Shown piece after piece: positions 16,325-26,863 of a DNA stretch of 64,000 nt. The position numbers and the translations under genes are program-made. Under the pieces are notes generated by a model. The model saw only the letters and a program-made list of their open reading frames with translations. It had not been told where the DNA came from and ran no database searches. Position 1 is the stretch's first letter; each line of letters opens with the position of its first letter. The DNA is taken from positions 416,752-480,751 of the forward strand of contig NZ_FQUY01000001.1 of assembly GCF_900129195.1 (NCBI RefSeq), read 5' to 3'. The DNA comes from Desulforamulus putei DSM 12395. GTDB taxonomy: Bacteria; Bacillota; Desulfotomaculia; Desulfotomaculales; Desulfotomaculaceae.

Positions 16325-17431
16325 ATGCTGAAGGTCACATTTCCCCGCATGGGCCACTCCTATATTGCCTTCAAAATGCTGATGGAAGAAATGGGCAACG
16401 AAGTGGTTGTTCCTCCCCGCCCCAGCAAAAGAACCCTGGATCTGGGGGTACAGCATGCCCCGGAGTTTGCCTGCTTGCCCTTTAAGATCCTGCTGGGCAC
16501 ATATTTAGAAACCATTGAAATGGGCGCCAACACCTTAGTTACTTCCGGGGGACACGGCCCCTGCAGGGCCGGTTTATATGCTCAGGTCCACCACAGGATC
16601 ATTCAGGATTTGGGCCATAAGGTGAACATGGTTTGTTTTGAAGCGCCGCTCCGGCACCCCATTGACTTTTTGAAAAAGGTCAACTTTCTTAACAGCGCCA
16701 GGTTGTCCTACCGGGCTGTCTACCAGGCCATTAAAAAGGGCTGGCACAAGCTTAAGGCCCTGGACAATGTGGAAAGGTTAACCCACAAAATTCGACCCAG
16801 GGAACTGGTGGCCGGCGCCACTTCCAAGGTGTACCGCCAGGTCCAGCTCTGGCTGGACCAGGCGAAAACCTATCAGGAAATTGATGAGGCCTATCACGAA
16901 TCTGTCAAGGCATTAAACAACATCCCCCAGGACCCTGACCGCATGATTTTAAAGGTGGGCATTATCGGAGAAATTTATGTTCTCCTGGAGCCGGCCAGCA
17001 ATCAGGAAATTGAAGAAGTGCTGGGTAATTTGGGGGTGGAGGTGGAACGCTCCATTTTCCTAACCGGTTGGACCAGGGACAATTTAAACAAGAACAGTAA
17101 AGATTTGGTTACCTGTCACGAAGCCGCCAAGTCCTGGATCCCGGTGGCCATCGGGGGACACGGTCAGGATTCGGTGGGACATACGGTGCTTTACGCCCAG
17201 CAGGGATTTGACGGGGTGGTTCAACTGGCCCCCTTCACCTGTATTCCGGAAATTGTCTCCAAAACAGTGTTAACCAGGGTCAGCCGTAAGTATAATATCC
17301 CGGTCCTAACGTTTTTTTTAGATGAGCAAACAGGAAAGGCCGGTATGGCTACCCGGCTGGAAGCCTTTGTGGACCTGTTGAGAAGAAAAAAACTTGCACG
17401 TCTGGATACCCATCCGGCTGTAACGAGTTAG
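16325..17431 (+). CDS. DUF2229-type protein of the acyl-CoA dehydratase activase system (2)
   Basis: 368 residues starting at the ATG of MLKVTFPRMGHSYIA, 4 bases after the previous stop, with GGGGG 9 bases upstream. Shared features with its neighbour: PEFACLPFK (cysteine like EACVPIK), GGHGPCRAG, PFTCIPE, and the end motif DEQTGKAGMATRLEAF, which closely parallels DEHSGEAGISTRLEAF in the first protein. The two are thus diverged copies that may form a heterodimer resembling the HgdA/HgdB catalytic component. Cysteines at ACLP, GPCRAG and FTCIP are cluster candidates. Confidence 0.8.
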   Translation: MLKVTFPRMGHSYIAFKMLMEEMGNEVVVPPRPSKRTLDLGVQHAPEFACLPFKILLGTYLETIEMGANTLVTSGGHGPCRAGLYAQVHHRIIQDLGHKVNMVCFEAPLRHPIDFLKKVNFLNSARLSYRAVYQAIKKGWHKLKALDNVERLTHKIRPRELVAGATSKVYRQVQLWLDQAKTYQEIDEAYHESVKALNNIPQDPDRMILKVGIIGEIYVLLEPASNQEIEEVLGNLGVEVERSIFLTGWTRDNLNKNSKDLVTCHEAAKSWIPVAIGGHGQDSVGHTVLYAQQGFDGVVQLAPFTCIPEIVSKTVLTRVSRKYNIPVLTFFLDEQTGKAGMATRLEAFVDLLRRKKLARLDTHPAVTS

Positions 17432-17440
17432 GAGTAGTGT

Positions 17441-18400
17441 ATGAAGGCTTATTTAGGAATAGACGTAGGCTCCGTCAGTACAAACATTGTTATTGTAACT
17501 GAAGATAATGAAGTAATTACCTCCCTGTATCTGCGGACCCGGGGACGCCCCATTGAGGCGCTGCAGGCGGGTTTAAAAGAGGCTGCCGCAGGCATTCCCT
17601 CCGACCTCCAAATCGCCGGGGTTGGCACCACCGGCAGCGGGCGTTTTTTAGCCGGTGTGATGGTGGGGGCGGATGTCATTAAAAATGAGATCACCGCCCA
17701 TGCGGTGGCCGCTTCACTGGTCCAACCCAACGTGCAGACCGTGCTGGAAATCGGCGGCCAGGACTCCAAAATTATTATCTTGAGGAACGGTGTGGTAACA
17801 GACTTTGCCATGAACACCGTCTGCGCGGCGGGTACCGGCTCCTTCCTGGATCAGCAGGCTGCTCGCCTGGGTATCCCCATTCAGGAATTCGGCAGACTGG
17901 CTTTAAAATCTACCTCCTCGGTCCGGATTGCCGGCCGGTGCACAGTTTTTGCGGAATCCGACATGATTCACAAGCAGCAAATGGGCCACCGGGTGGAAGA
18001 TATCATTAACGGCCTCTGCGAAGCGTTGGTTCGCAACTATTTAAACAACGTGGGCAAAGGCAAAGAGATTCTGCCCCCGATCCTCTTCCAGGGGGGAGTT
18101 GCCGCCAATGAGGGAATTAAAGCCGCCTTTGAAAGGGCCCTTGGTTTTGATGTACAGATACCCAGGTATTACAATGTTATGGGCGCCCTAGGGGCTGCGC
18201 AGTTGGCCAAAGAAGAAATGAGCCGGGGCGGTAAAACCAGGTTCAAAGGTTTCGATGTGACCAGCCTCTCCTATAAAACCCGCAGCTTTGAGTGCAATAG
18301 CTGTTCCAACCTCTGTGAAATTGTCGAAGTGCTGGAAAACGAAGCTATCATTGGCCGCTGGGGCTCCCGCTGCGGCAAATGGGACATCGCAGATTTATAG
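17441..18400 (+). CDS. CoA-substrate-specific enzyme activase (BadF/BcrAD/HgdC family) with Cys-rich tail
   Basis: 319-residue ASKHA ATPase that in characterised relatives uses ATP hydrolysis and a bridging [4Fe-4S] cluster to drive low-potential electrons into a dehydratase or reductase. Seen: GIDVGSVSTNI (residues 5-15), GTTGSGR, IGGQDSK, and the cluster cysteines in NTVCAAGTGSFLDQQA and IAGRCTVFAESDM. Beyond the activase fold, residues about 283-319 add CNSCSNLCE and SRCGKW, four more cysteines usually found only in the large fused relatives. It ends the operon before a terminator. Confidence 0.88.
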   Translation: MKAYLGIDVGSVSTNIVIVTEDNEVITSLYLRTRGRPIEALQAGLKEAAAGIPSDLQIAGVGTTGSGRFLAGVMVGADVIKNEITAHAVAASLVQPNVQTVLEIGGQDSKIIILRNGVVTDFAMNTVCAAGTGSFLDQQAARLGIPIQEFGRLALKSTSSVRIAGRCTVFAESDMIHKQQMGHRVEDIINGLCEALVRNYLNNVGKGKEILPPILFQGGVAANEGIKAAFERALGFDVQIPRYYNVMGALGAAQLAKEEMSRGGKTRFKGFDVTSLSYKTRSFECNSCSNLCEIVEVLENEAIIGRWGSRCGKWDIADL

Positions 18401-18432
18401 AAAATGGCTACGCAGCAATGCATAGCCATTTT
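18401..18432. terminator. Bidirectional terminator
   Basis: AAAATGGCTA / TAGCCATTTT stem (18401-18410, 18423-18432), T-rich on both exits, between the convergent activase operon and the histidine kinase gene. Confidence 0.8.
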
Positions 18433-18445
18433 TCTTTCGTCAATC

Positions 18446-19912
18446 TTATTTTGGTATGGTAAACCGGAAGGTTGTTCCCTGCCCCGGCTTGCTGAAAAGG
18501 GTAACGGCACCGCCGTGCAGTTCCACCAGATGTTTGACAATGGCCAGCCCGAGACCGGTGCCGCTGACGGAGCGGGAGCGTGACTTGTCCACCTTGTAGA
18601 ATTTATCCCAGATAAATTTCTGTTCATCTTCCGGGATACCGGGGCCGTTGTCTCTGACTTCGGCAATGATTTCGTTCTTGCCTTCCATTAATTTTACCAA
18701 TACTTCTCCCCCAGCGGGTGAAAAACGCAGGGCGTTTTCAATCAGGTTGATCAGGATCTGCCCCAGGCGATCCGTGTCTGCTTCCACTATCACCGCCTGT
18801 TGCGGTGTCTCCAACCGTAAATGGATTTCCCTTTCCGCGGCCAGTCCCTGCATTCTCTGCACAACACCGGTGAAAAGGCTTACCGCATCTACCCTTTCTT
18901 TATAAAGGTCCACCTCGCCTGTCTCGATCTTTCGCAAATCCAACAACTCATTGGCCAGGCGCCTCAGCCGCAGAGTCTCTTCCAATATGTTGTTCAGGTA
19001 TTCCCGTTGCTTGGCCGGGTCTTCCACCACCCGGTCCAGCAAAGCCTCAGCATTGCCCTGGATGATGGTGAGCGGGGTTCTTAATTCGTGGGATACTCTG
19101 GCAACAAAATCCCGCCGGGTTTCATCAACCCGGCGCAGCAGGCTGATCTTTTCTTCCAGTTCACGGGAAAGGGTGTTTAACGATTCCGCCAGCCAACCAA
19201 TCTCATCATCACGGGAGATGCGGACCCTCTTGCTATAATCGCCCTGGGCCATGGATTTGGCTACCTCCTGCATCTGGAGCAGCGGTTTGGACAGGGAGCG
19301 TGATAAAAACCAGCTAAAGAGCGCAGCCAGGAGCAGGCCGAATAACAGGCTGTATATGCTTACACCCTGCAGGGCGCGCAGGTTGGCGTCAATGGGCTGC
19401 AGGGGTGTATTGACAACCACTGCGCCCATGACAGAGCCGTCTTTTTCAATGGGCGCTGCGACGGTAATAACCTCGGTGTTAAACATGGGATGATGACCCC
19501 GGTAAATCACCGGCCTGCCGGCTAAAATTTCATCCATATCCACCTGGGCAAACTGTTCCCTCATGCCATGCCCAAACCCCCGGGGACCCATTCCCATACC
19601 ATGCATCATACCACGTCCCCAACCACTGCCACTGGTACTGTGAATGATTTGCCCCTCGGTATTCAAAAGAAAAACCGTGGCCTGTAAACTGCCGGCCAGA
19701 CCCTCCAACTGCAAGTAAACCGCCTCCGTACCGTTGTCTGTTGCTATGGCATCGGCGGCACCCCTGGCCCCCTCCAGCAGCCTATCCACCTGCTGCCGGT
19801 AATAGGTCTTTTGCAGCAGCCACAGCTGGGTCAAGGTGGCTATGCCAAGTGTCAGAAGCACCAGCAGCGCCGTGGCGGTCCATAATTTTTTGACAATACC
19901 GCCCTGCTTCAT
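18446..19912 (-). CDS. Membrane sensor histidine kinase with Met/His/Gly-rich sensor loop
   Basis: 488 residues: TM1 (about 11-31), extracytoplasmic sensor (about 32-182), TM2 (about 184-203), HAMP (204-256), HisKA with phospho-His275 in RVSHELRTP, and HATPase_c with the N box ([11 protein letters not shown]) and G boxes ([15 protein letters not shown]). The sensor contains a Met/His/Gly-rich stretch at residues 101-117 ([17 protein letters not shown]), a composition often seen in copper or silver ligand segments. The ATG overlaps the stop of the response-regulator gene (ATGA), so the pair is coupled. Confidence 0.92.
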   Translation of the reverse strand: MKQGGIVKKLWTATALLVLLTLGIATLTQLWLLQKTYYRQQVDRLLEGARGAADAIATDNGTEAVYLQLEGLAGSLQATVFLLNTEGQIIHSTSGSGWGRGMMHGMGMGPRGFGHGMREQFAQVDMDEILAGRPVIYRGHHPMFNTEVITVAAPIEKDGSVMGAVVVNTPLQPIDANLRALQGVSIYSLLFGLLLAALFSWFLSRSLSKPLLQMQEVAKSMAQGDYSKRVRISRDDEIGWLAESLNTLSRELEEKISLLRRVDETRRDFVARVSHELRTPLTIIQGNAEALLDRVVEDPAKQREYLNNILEETLRLRRLANELLDLRKIETGEVDLYKERVDAVSLFTGVVQRMQGLAAEREIHLRLETPQQAVIVEADTDRLGQILINLIENALRFSPAGGEVLVKLMEGKNEIIAEVRDNGPGIPEDEQKFIWDKFYKVDKSRSRSVSGTGLGLAIVKHLVELHGGAVTLFSKPGQGTTFRFTIPK

Positions 19913-20610
19913 TTGGCCACCTCAAATTTATAGCCGACTCCCCAAACAGTGACAATAGGCTGTCTCAGTCCTTCAACGGTTAGTTTATCCCGTAAGCGGT
20001 TGATATGCGTATCTACGGTACGTAAGTCCCCGTAAAAATCATAACCCCAGACGTTTTCTAACAGGTTTTCCCGGGTAAAGGCCCTGCCCGGCGATCTTGC
20101 CATATAAAGGAGTAAATCAAATTCCCTGGGGGTTAAAGAAATTTCCTTGCCGCTGACCTCTACTGTCCGGAACTCTGGATTAATCACCAGATTGGGAAAA
20201 GTTAAAACACCCGGCGTTTTTTCCAGGGGTTCCTGCTCGGGCGCCGTGCGCCGCAGGACCGCTTTTACCCGGGCCACCAATTCCCTTGGACTGAAGGGTT
20301 TCACGATATAATCGTCTGCCCCCACCTCAAGCCCCAGGACCCTATCAATTTCATCGCCTTTGGCTGTCAACATAATAATGGGGACACGGGAGAATTTCCG
20401 GATTTCCTTGCAGACAGTCAGCCCGTCGGTGCCCGGCAGCATAAGGTCCAGTATAACCAGGTGGTAGTGATTGTCCTTCACCATGGCTACAACCCCTGTG
20501 CCGCTGTCATGCTCCTCCACGGCAAATCCTTCTCTGGTCAAGTAAACCTTTACTAAGTCCCTGATTCTCTCCTCATCATCAACAAGCAACACCTTGGGCA
20601 AGAGAGTCAC
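19909..20610 (-). CDS. OmpR/PhoB-family response regulator
   Basis: 233 residues: receiver domain with acidic pair at 11-12, phospho-acceptor Asp55 in LVILDLMLPG and Lys in MLTAKGDE, then a winged-helix DNA-binding domain (about 130-230) with LTPREFDLL and RDKLTVEG. It partners the adjacent kinase. The start drawn is GTG at 20610, which has no good ribosome site; the TTG at 20601 has AGGTGA 6 bases upstream and may be the true start, removing three residues. Confidence 0.92.
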   Translation of the reverse strand: MTLLPKVLLVDDEERIRDLVKVYLTREGFAVEEHDSGTGVVAMVKDNHYHLVILDLMLPGTDGLTVCKEIRKFSRVPIIMLTAKGDEIDRVLGLEVGADDYIVKPFSPRELVARVKAVLRRTAPEQEPLEKTPGVLTFPNLVINPEFRTVEVSGKEISLTPREFDLLLYMARSPGRAFTRENLLENVWGYDFYGDLRTVDTHINRLRDKLTVEGLRQPIVTVWGVGYKFEVAK

Positions 20611-20659
20611 CTACTTACATTTGGTTTTAAAAATCCAAAACAAACCCGCTGTGCCCTGA

Positions 20660-21607
20660 TCATATCTCCTGGGAACTCTGCCGGACGCCGCCCGTGACGG
20701 CAGCCTTAGGAGCCCTGGCAGGTTTGGTCACCATATAGACGCCCCCTAGTATCAACAGCGCGCCGATAGGATGAAAGGCCTGCAATTTCTCACCCAGCAG
20801 CAGGATGGAAAGGAGCGCTCCGGACAGAGGAACGATATTTTGGAAGATGGAAGCCTTCCCTGCCCCTACCCTTTTGATCCCTTCAAACCAGAGTACAAAA
20901 CTCAGGGCGGAAGCAATAACAGCCAGGTATCCCAAACCCACCACAGAGGTTTGTGTCATATTGGCAAAAGGGTTCTCCGTCAGCTGCGGGATGGCTGCCA
21001 GGGTCAGCATGGCCGCGCCGATCCCCATGGCGTAGGTGGTGGAAACCACCGGGGATAACCTTTTCATAACAACTTTGCCGCCAACGGAATAAAAACTCCA
21101 GGTCAGCGCGCTGCAAGTCAACATAATATCACCGGGGTTGATATCCCAGACCAGCAAGGCCGACGGTACTCCTTTGGTTACAATGACCACTACACCGCAA
21201 AGGGATACCAAAAAACCCATGGCCTGGCGGAAATTCAAACGTTCCTGCAAGACTAGGGCGGATAAAATAGCCGTTAAAACAGGTCCACAGGCCACCAGTA
21301 AAGAACCGTCCATGGCTGCCGATATTCTCAAGCCATTAAAAAACAGCACATTATACAGAAAAATACCGGAAAAGCCAAGAAAGATTAATACAGGCCAATC
21401 CTTTAGCGCGACTCCGGCCTTCCCCCTCTCCTTCCAGAGCATGAAAGGGATCAAGCATAAGAAAGCCAACCAAAAACGCGCCACCGCAGCCACCAGGGGA
21501 TGCAGCTCCGTCACCACCATCTTGGCTGCCACAAAGGCCCCTCCCCAGGCAAAGGTTGCCAGGGCCAGCATAAAATAACTGAACATATTTCCGCCGCCAA
21601 ACACCAA
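20660..21607 (-). CDS. EamA/DMT-superfamily transporter
   Basis: Ten-helix inner-membrane exporter of the drug/metabolite transporter superfamily, about 315 residues, with two EamA repeats (about 10-145 and 160-300). The first carries FAWGGAFVAAK, the second SALTWSFYSVGGK. Substrates of this family are usually amino acids or small metabolites; none can be assigned. The start drawn is TTG with AGGTGA 5 bases upstream; GTG at 21604 and ATG at 21586 are alternatives. It lies upstream of the two-component pair on the same strand and could be its target. Confidence 0.85.
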   Translation of the reverse strand: MVFGGGNMFSYFMLALATFAWGGAFVAAKMVVTELHPLVAAVARFWLAFLCLIPFMLWKERGKAGVALKDWPVLIFLGFSGIFLYNVLFFNGLRISAAMDGSLLVACGPVLTAILSALVLQERLNFRQAMGFLVSLCGVVVIVTKGVPSALLVWDINPGDIMLTCSALTWSFYSVGGKVVMKRLSPVVSTTYAMGIGAAMLTLAAIPQLTENPFANMTQTSVVGLGYLAVIASALSFVLWFEGIKRVGAGKASIFQNIVPLSGALLSILLLGEKLQAFHPIGALLILGGVYMVTKPARAPKAAVTGGVRQSSQEI

Positions 21608-21890
21608 TCATTTCACCTGCCAAATATTAGATGTCGATAGATCATGATACTATAATAGCACAAAGATATGGTGTGAAATTAAAAAAATTATAACATGATC
21701 CATATATACAACCTTCTATTTACGACAAAAAAAATTGTCATAGGAAATGAAAAACCGAGGATAGGCTTTTTCTTCGAAACATTTTAAGATATTGTAATTA
21801 ATTAGTAATTATGGCATAGTAAGATATAATTAACGAAGGTGTATATTTTAACATCTGTTCGTGGTGATAAAAATTAAGGGAGGCGATAGG

Positions 21891-22649
21891 ATGAAAACCA
21901 TCATGGTGCACAGTATTCATCGGGGTGAAGGAAAAACGAAAATAGCCAAGGAATTGGCAGGTTATACACAAATGCAAGGAAATCAAGTTCTTCTGGCCGA
22001 CCTGGATTTCATTACCGATCCACACAGCCGGGCCCTGGGCCTGCCCAGTTCCCCCAATCTGGAAGACCTGCTGAAGGATATTGCCGAGGAAGCCAAAAAC
22101 AATCCCTATTTTGCCATTCACTTTAGCGAGGATAGACTCAGCAAATATTTACTGACCCACAATACAGGCCTTAAGGTATTATCCAGTGAAAACGCCAAAT
22201 ATCTGGCCGACGATGAAGAAATTGCCCAAAAGATAAGAACCGTGGTAAGAAATCTCAAGCAGCTCCCCTATGATATGCTGATTATCGATACCGACAGCAG
22301 CAACCGTGATTACAACCAGGTCATCTTAGATGAAGCTGACCATGTACTGATTGTAATGGATAACTTTAGATATAACGTAAAGGACTTAATCCTTTATCTG
22401 CATAAATTACAAGATATGGATTATTCCACAGAAAACTTTAAAATTGTTTTAAACAAAGTGCCAGACCCGGTGCAGGTTACCATTGAGGAAATTGAAAAGG
22501 AATCCGGTCTACCGGTCATCGGCATTGTGCCGGTTCTGGATAAAACCTACCAACCCTCCGCGGACACTGAAAACGTCTACCTGAATGTGGCGGACCCCAA
22601 CAACGTTGATTTTATCAATGCCATTAAGAAAATCCTGGATGTTTTATAA
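21891..22649 (+). CDS. ParA/MinD-superfamily ATPase with an atypical P-loop
   Basis: 252-residue deviant-Walker ATPase. Walker A reads HRGEGKTK (about residues 10-17) where ParA/MinD proteins have KGGxGKT, so the signature lysine is replaced by His-Arg. Other family marks: ADLDF (switch), LIIDTDSSN (Walker B), and LNKVPDPV near residue 195. No MinD-like amphipathic tail is evident; the C-terminus ends KKILDVL. The ATG is set by GGGAGGCGATAGG. A TATAAT at 21825-21830 may be its -10. It is monocistronic. CpaE/TadZ-like or a plain accessory ATPase are both possible. Confidence 0.75.
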   Translation: MKTIMVHSIHRGEGKTKIAKELAGYTQMQGNQVLLADLDFITDPHSRALGLPSSPNLEDLLKDIAEEAKNNPYFAIHFSEDRLSKYLLTHNTGLKVLSSENAKYLADDEEIAQKIRTVVRNLKQLPYDMLIIDTDSSNRDYNQVILDEADHVLIVMDNFRYNVKDLILYLHKLQDMDYSTENFKIVLNKVPDPVQVTIEEIEKESGLPVIGIVPVLDKTYQPSADTENVYLNVADPNNVDFINAIKKILDVL

Positions 22650-22664
22650 GTGTTTCCCAAGACA

Positions 22665-22692
22665 ACAGGGTGCACCTGCAGGTGCACCCTGT
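22665..22692 (+). terminator. Terminator after the ParA-like gene
   Basis: 12-bp perfect stem ACAGGGTGCACC / GGTGCACCCTGT with a TGCA loop, followed by TTTTCTCC. It faces the convergent coiled-coil gene. Confidence 0.85.
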
Positions 22693-22716
22693 TTTTCTCC
22701 ATAAAGACGGAGCCCG

Positions 22717-24099
22717 TTACCATCCAAAAAGACTGCTGACTTTACTGAAGAATCGTACCAGGGGGCGGTTCAGTTTTGCTTCCAACTCGAGTTTTTCAGC
22801 CTGCACCCGGCTCAGTTCCTGCTGGGTTAAACGGAGGGACTTCTGTAAATCCTCTCCCCCCTCCAGGGCCTCTTTCAGGTCATTGCTGAGTGTATTAATA
22901 TCTTGCCTCAGCTTGCATTCCTCAATATTGGCCAGCTCCTGGTATTTTTCTATTTTTTGTTTTAACTCTACGATTTCAGTCTGCAGTTCCGCCACTCTGG
23001 TGCTGTAGCGTTCCTTTAACTCAGCTAGGCGGGCTTTATTTTCCCGGTCCCTTTCCTTGTATTGCTGGAGCTTGGAAAATAAGCCTTCCAAACTGGATTG
23101 ATTTTTTTCGGCCATGTCCTTTAAGCGCAAGTTTTCGTTTTCCAACTCCTTGCATTTGCGAACCCATAACCTGCACTGGTAAAGGATGCTGTTGGCCTTA
23201 TTTTCTGTTCTTTCCAGTTCGTGACGGTAACGTAAAATTTCTTTTTTGCGTAGATTAAGCAGCAAATCCTTCTCCGACAACTGGGTAGCCAGGTGATTGT
23301 ACTGTTCAATGACGGAAGCCCTTTGGGCCAGGGCCGCAGCGGCTTCCCTCTGGGCTGAACCCAATTCCTTTAACTGGTGTACCAGATTCTCATTTTTTTG
23401 TAGCAGTTTTTCTCTGTCATTTTGCCACTGCTTCTTTTGTTTGTTTAAAATATTTAAATAACGTTTTACCAAATCGTCATACAATGCATGGGACTGCTGG
23501 TTATAAATCCAAACATCACTGCTGATTCTTTCAAAATAGGGGAATTTTGTTAAGACCTGCTGCACCGCTGCCCTGGTGGTCCGGCGCCATTCATTGACAC
23601 ACTCAAAAACCTGCTGGGTGGATAAGCCCCCATGGTGCATCTTTAGCGCTTTGATCACCAAATGCTTTAAGGAATACTGCTCTGCATCCACATTCCATTC
23701 GGTTAACCCCCAACTGCCGTTATCCAACTGGACAAACCGTCCATCGGGCATTAAGGCAGCCTCTTCGGCCAATTTCCGCACTCTCTTCTTTCTGGCCACA
23801 GGGTTGGTTACCACCTGACGCAGCCCGATGGGCTGCTGACGCTTGATTAACATTTGATAAAAATGATCATTCTCCGGATATCCCTGCAATTTTAAACGCC
23901 ACTTGCCGTTCTCATCGTTATAAAAACAGACGTGTTGTTTTAAGCACAATCTGATTTTTTCAATAACTTTATCCGTTGAATAATCCTGCAGCATCTTTTT
24001 CTGAACATAGGGGGCGATTTCTTCAACGGATAAACCATCAAAAAAGAAAAGTGTCTTTTTTAACACATCTGTTAGGGAATTAAGTTTTGTGGTCACCAA
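22717..24099 (-). CDS. Large coiled-coil protein with N-terminal winged-helix-like domains
   Basis: About 460 residues. The first 200 look like two repeated helix-turn-helix units (SVEEIAPYV and GGLSTQQVFECVNEW regions, each with a W/Y-containing beta hairpin such as NGKWRLK and NGSWGLT), reminiscent of HARE-HTH domains. From about 215 to 450 it is almost unbroken heptad coiled coil rich in K, E, Q and L. The C-terminus PLVRFFSKVSSLFGW could be an amphipathic membrane-binding helix. The start is TTG (24099) or GTG (24096), with GGAAGGTGAT upstream. Function unknown; a structural or chromosome-associated role is inference. Confidence 0.6.
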   Translation of the reverse strand: MVTTKLNSLTDVLKKTLFFFDGLSVEEIAPYVQKKMLQDYSTDKVIEKIRLCLKQHVCFYNDENGKWRLKLQGYPENDHFYQMLIKRQQPIGLRQVVTNPVARKKRVRKLAEEAALMPDGRFVQLDNGSWGLTEWNVDAEQYSLKHLVIKALKMHHGGLSTQQVFECVNEWRRTTRAAVQQVLTKFPYFERISSDVWIYNQQSHALYDDLVKRYLNILNKQKKQWQNDREKLLQKNENLVHQLKELGSAQREAAAALAQRASVIEQYNHLATQLSEKDLLLNLRKKEILRYRHELERTENKANSILYQCRLWVRKCKELENENLRLKDMAEKNQSSLEGLFSKLQQYKERDRENKARLAELKERYSTRVAELQTEIVELKQKIEKYQELANIEECKLRQDINTLSNDLKEALEGGEDLQKSLRLTQQELSRVQAEKLELEAKLNRPLVRFFSKVSSLFGW

Positions 24100-24362
24100 A
24101 ACCCATCACCTTCCTGTACTATAATTAAATGGCAGAAATGGAATTATATGACTTTTCATACTTACTTATTCCCCTTCCGGTTAAAGTTCCCTGCTATTGA
24201 TTTGTAAAATTTTTCCTACAAGTTTCGTTGGCACTTTACATAGAATCTCTAAATCAGCACCGTTTATAAAATTTCTGTCGTCAGGCTTGGTAAAATCAAA
24301 AGCCGTGTCACAAACAGTAAATCGTTAGTACGAGAACCACCTTAAAAAAGGTTGCTAAATGC
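24100..24362. other. Divergent intergenic region
   Basis: Lies between the minus-strand coiled-coil gene and plus-strand acuA. Apart from the acuA promoter to its right I see no gene, repeat or clear site in it. Confidence 0.4.
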
Positions 24363-24392
24363 TTGTAAATTTAGGCACAAGTAACATATAAT
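24363..24392 (+). promoter_or_regulatory. Promoter of acuA
   Basis: -35 TTGTAA (24363-24368), 18-base spacer, -10 TATAAT (24387-24392), giving a leader of roughly 65 nt. A loose palindrome around GGTATACC (24428-24435) lies in the leader. Confidence 0.5.
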
Positions 24393-24464
24393 AAAATTAA
24401 AAGGTTGTTTTTTTGACTTGAACGGTCGGTATACCTGTCTAAGCTGTAGTAAGGGGGGAGCGCG

Positions 24465-25127
24465 ATGAGTATTGCCTTTAGTTCTGATGCCAGCGGCCCA
24501 AACAATAATATGGTGTTAAGAATGGAAAACGGGGTGCTCAGAACATCCAGGGGCATTATTCATATGGAGGGCCCCTGCAGTAGTGATTATATTTCCCGCT
24601 TAACCATGGACCCGGGCCTCAAGAATTTCCGCCCCCCCGCTAGGCAGCAGGAAGCATTAATGCTGATTTCCAACCTGCCGGAAGGTAAAGTCTTTATTGC
24701 CAGGTTTCAAGACAAAATTATCGGTTATGTAACCTTCCATGCGCCCGATGAGTACAGCCGGTGGAGCAAACATCCTTACATTCTTGAGTTGGGCGCCGTA
24801 GAAGTGAGTCCGGAATGGAGAAACGACAGAATTGCCCATTACTTACTCATGGAGGCCTTTGCCCACAGCTTTGTAGAAAATCACATCATTATCACCATCG
24901 TATTTTGCTGGCACTGGGATCTAAAAAACAACGGTTTAACCATGATGAACTACCAAAAAATGCTCACCAGGCTTTTCTCTTCCGTAGGGTTGGTGAAAAG
25001 AGCTACCGACGACCCGGATATCACGGAACATCCCGCCAATGTATTGATGGTCCGGTTTGGCAAGAATGTGCCCAAGGAAGCCATCCAGCGATTTGAAGAA
25101 TTGACATTTCTTAATCGGGGCCGATAA
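24465..25127 (+). CDS. acuA: AcuA-type protein lysine acetyltransferase
   Basis: GNAT acetyltransferase, 220 residues. In Bacillus AcuA acetylates and inactivates acetyl-CoA synthetase. It shares with AcuA the string EGPCSSDYISRLT near residue 35, ELGAVEVSPEWR (about 108-119), the WHWDLKNNGL motif (about 149) and ATDDPDITEHPAN (about 182-194). The start has GGGGGGAG upstream. It is monocistronic, between a good promoter and a strong terminator; the AcuC-like deacetylase is about 24 kb away. A likely target in this window is the AMP-forming acyl-CoA synthetase, which keeps the modifiable lysine motif. Confidence 0.88.
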   Translation: MSIAFSSDASGPNNNMVLRMENGVLRTSRGIIHMEGPCSSDYISRLTMDPGLKNFRPPARQQEALMLISNLPEGKVFIARFQDKIIGYVTFHAPDEYSRWSKHPYILELGAVEVSPEWRNDRIAHYLLMEAFAHSFVENHIIITIVFCWHWDLKNNGLTMMNYQKMLTRLFSSVGLVKRATDDPDITEHPANVLMVRFGKNVPKEAIQRFEELTFLNRGR

Positions 25128-25138
25128 TTTGAGATGCA

Positions 25139-25171
25139 AAAAGTCCACGGAGATATGCTCCGTGGACTTTT
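25139..25171. terminator. Bidirectional terminator between acuA and guaB
   Basis: 14-bp perfect stem AAAAGTCCACGGAG / CTCCGTGGACTTTT (25139-25152, 25158-25171) with a 5-base loop; serves both convergent genes. Confidence 0.9.
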
Positions 25172-25174
25172 AAA

Positions 25175-26662
<1,488 letters not shown>

Positions 26663-26810
26663 TCAAAAATATAATTGTTTATTATATCACAGGTATGTTA
26701 ATGTTACCAGAAAATTGTCGTTAGAAAGACTTAATTTTTACCACCTCCGGAACAAAATGACGCCCTCCTGTGCCTAAACAACTGATTAAGCAGTACCCTG
26801 AGAAAAAAGA

Positions 26811-26845
26811 AGACTCCTCCCACCAAAACAACGGGAAGTGAGTCT
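26811..26845 (-). terminator. Terminator of the 74-residue HTH gene
   Basis: AGACTC / GAGTCT outer helix with an inner TCCC/GGGA helix (bulged); on the minus strand it is followed by TCTTTTTTCTC. Confidence 0.6.
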
Positions 26846-26863
26846 ATTTTTATATGTGCTAAG

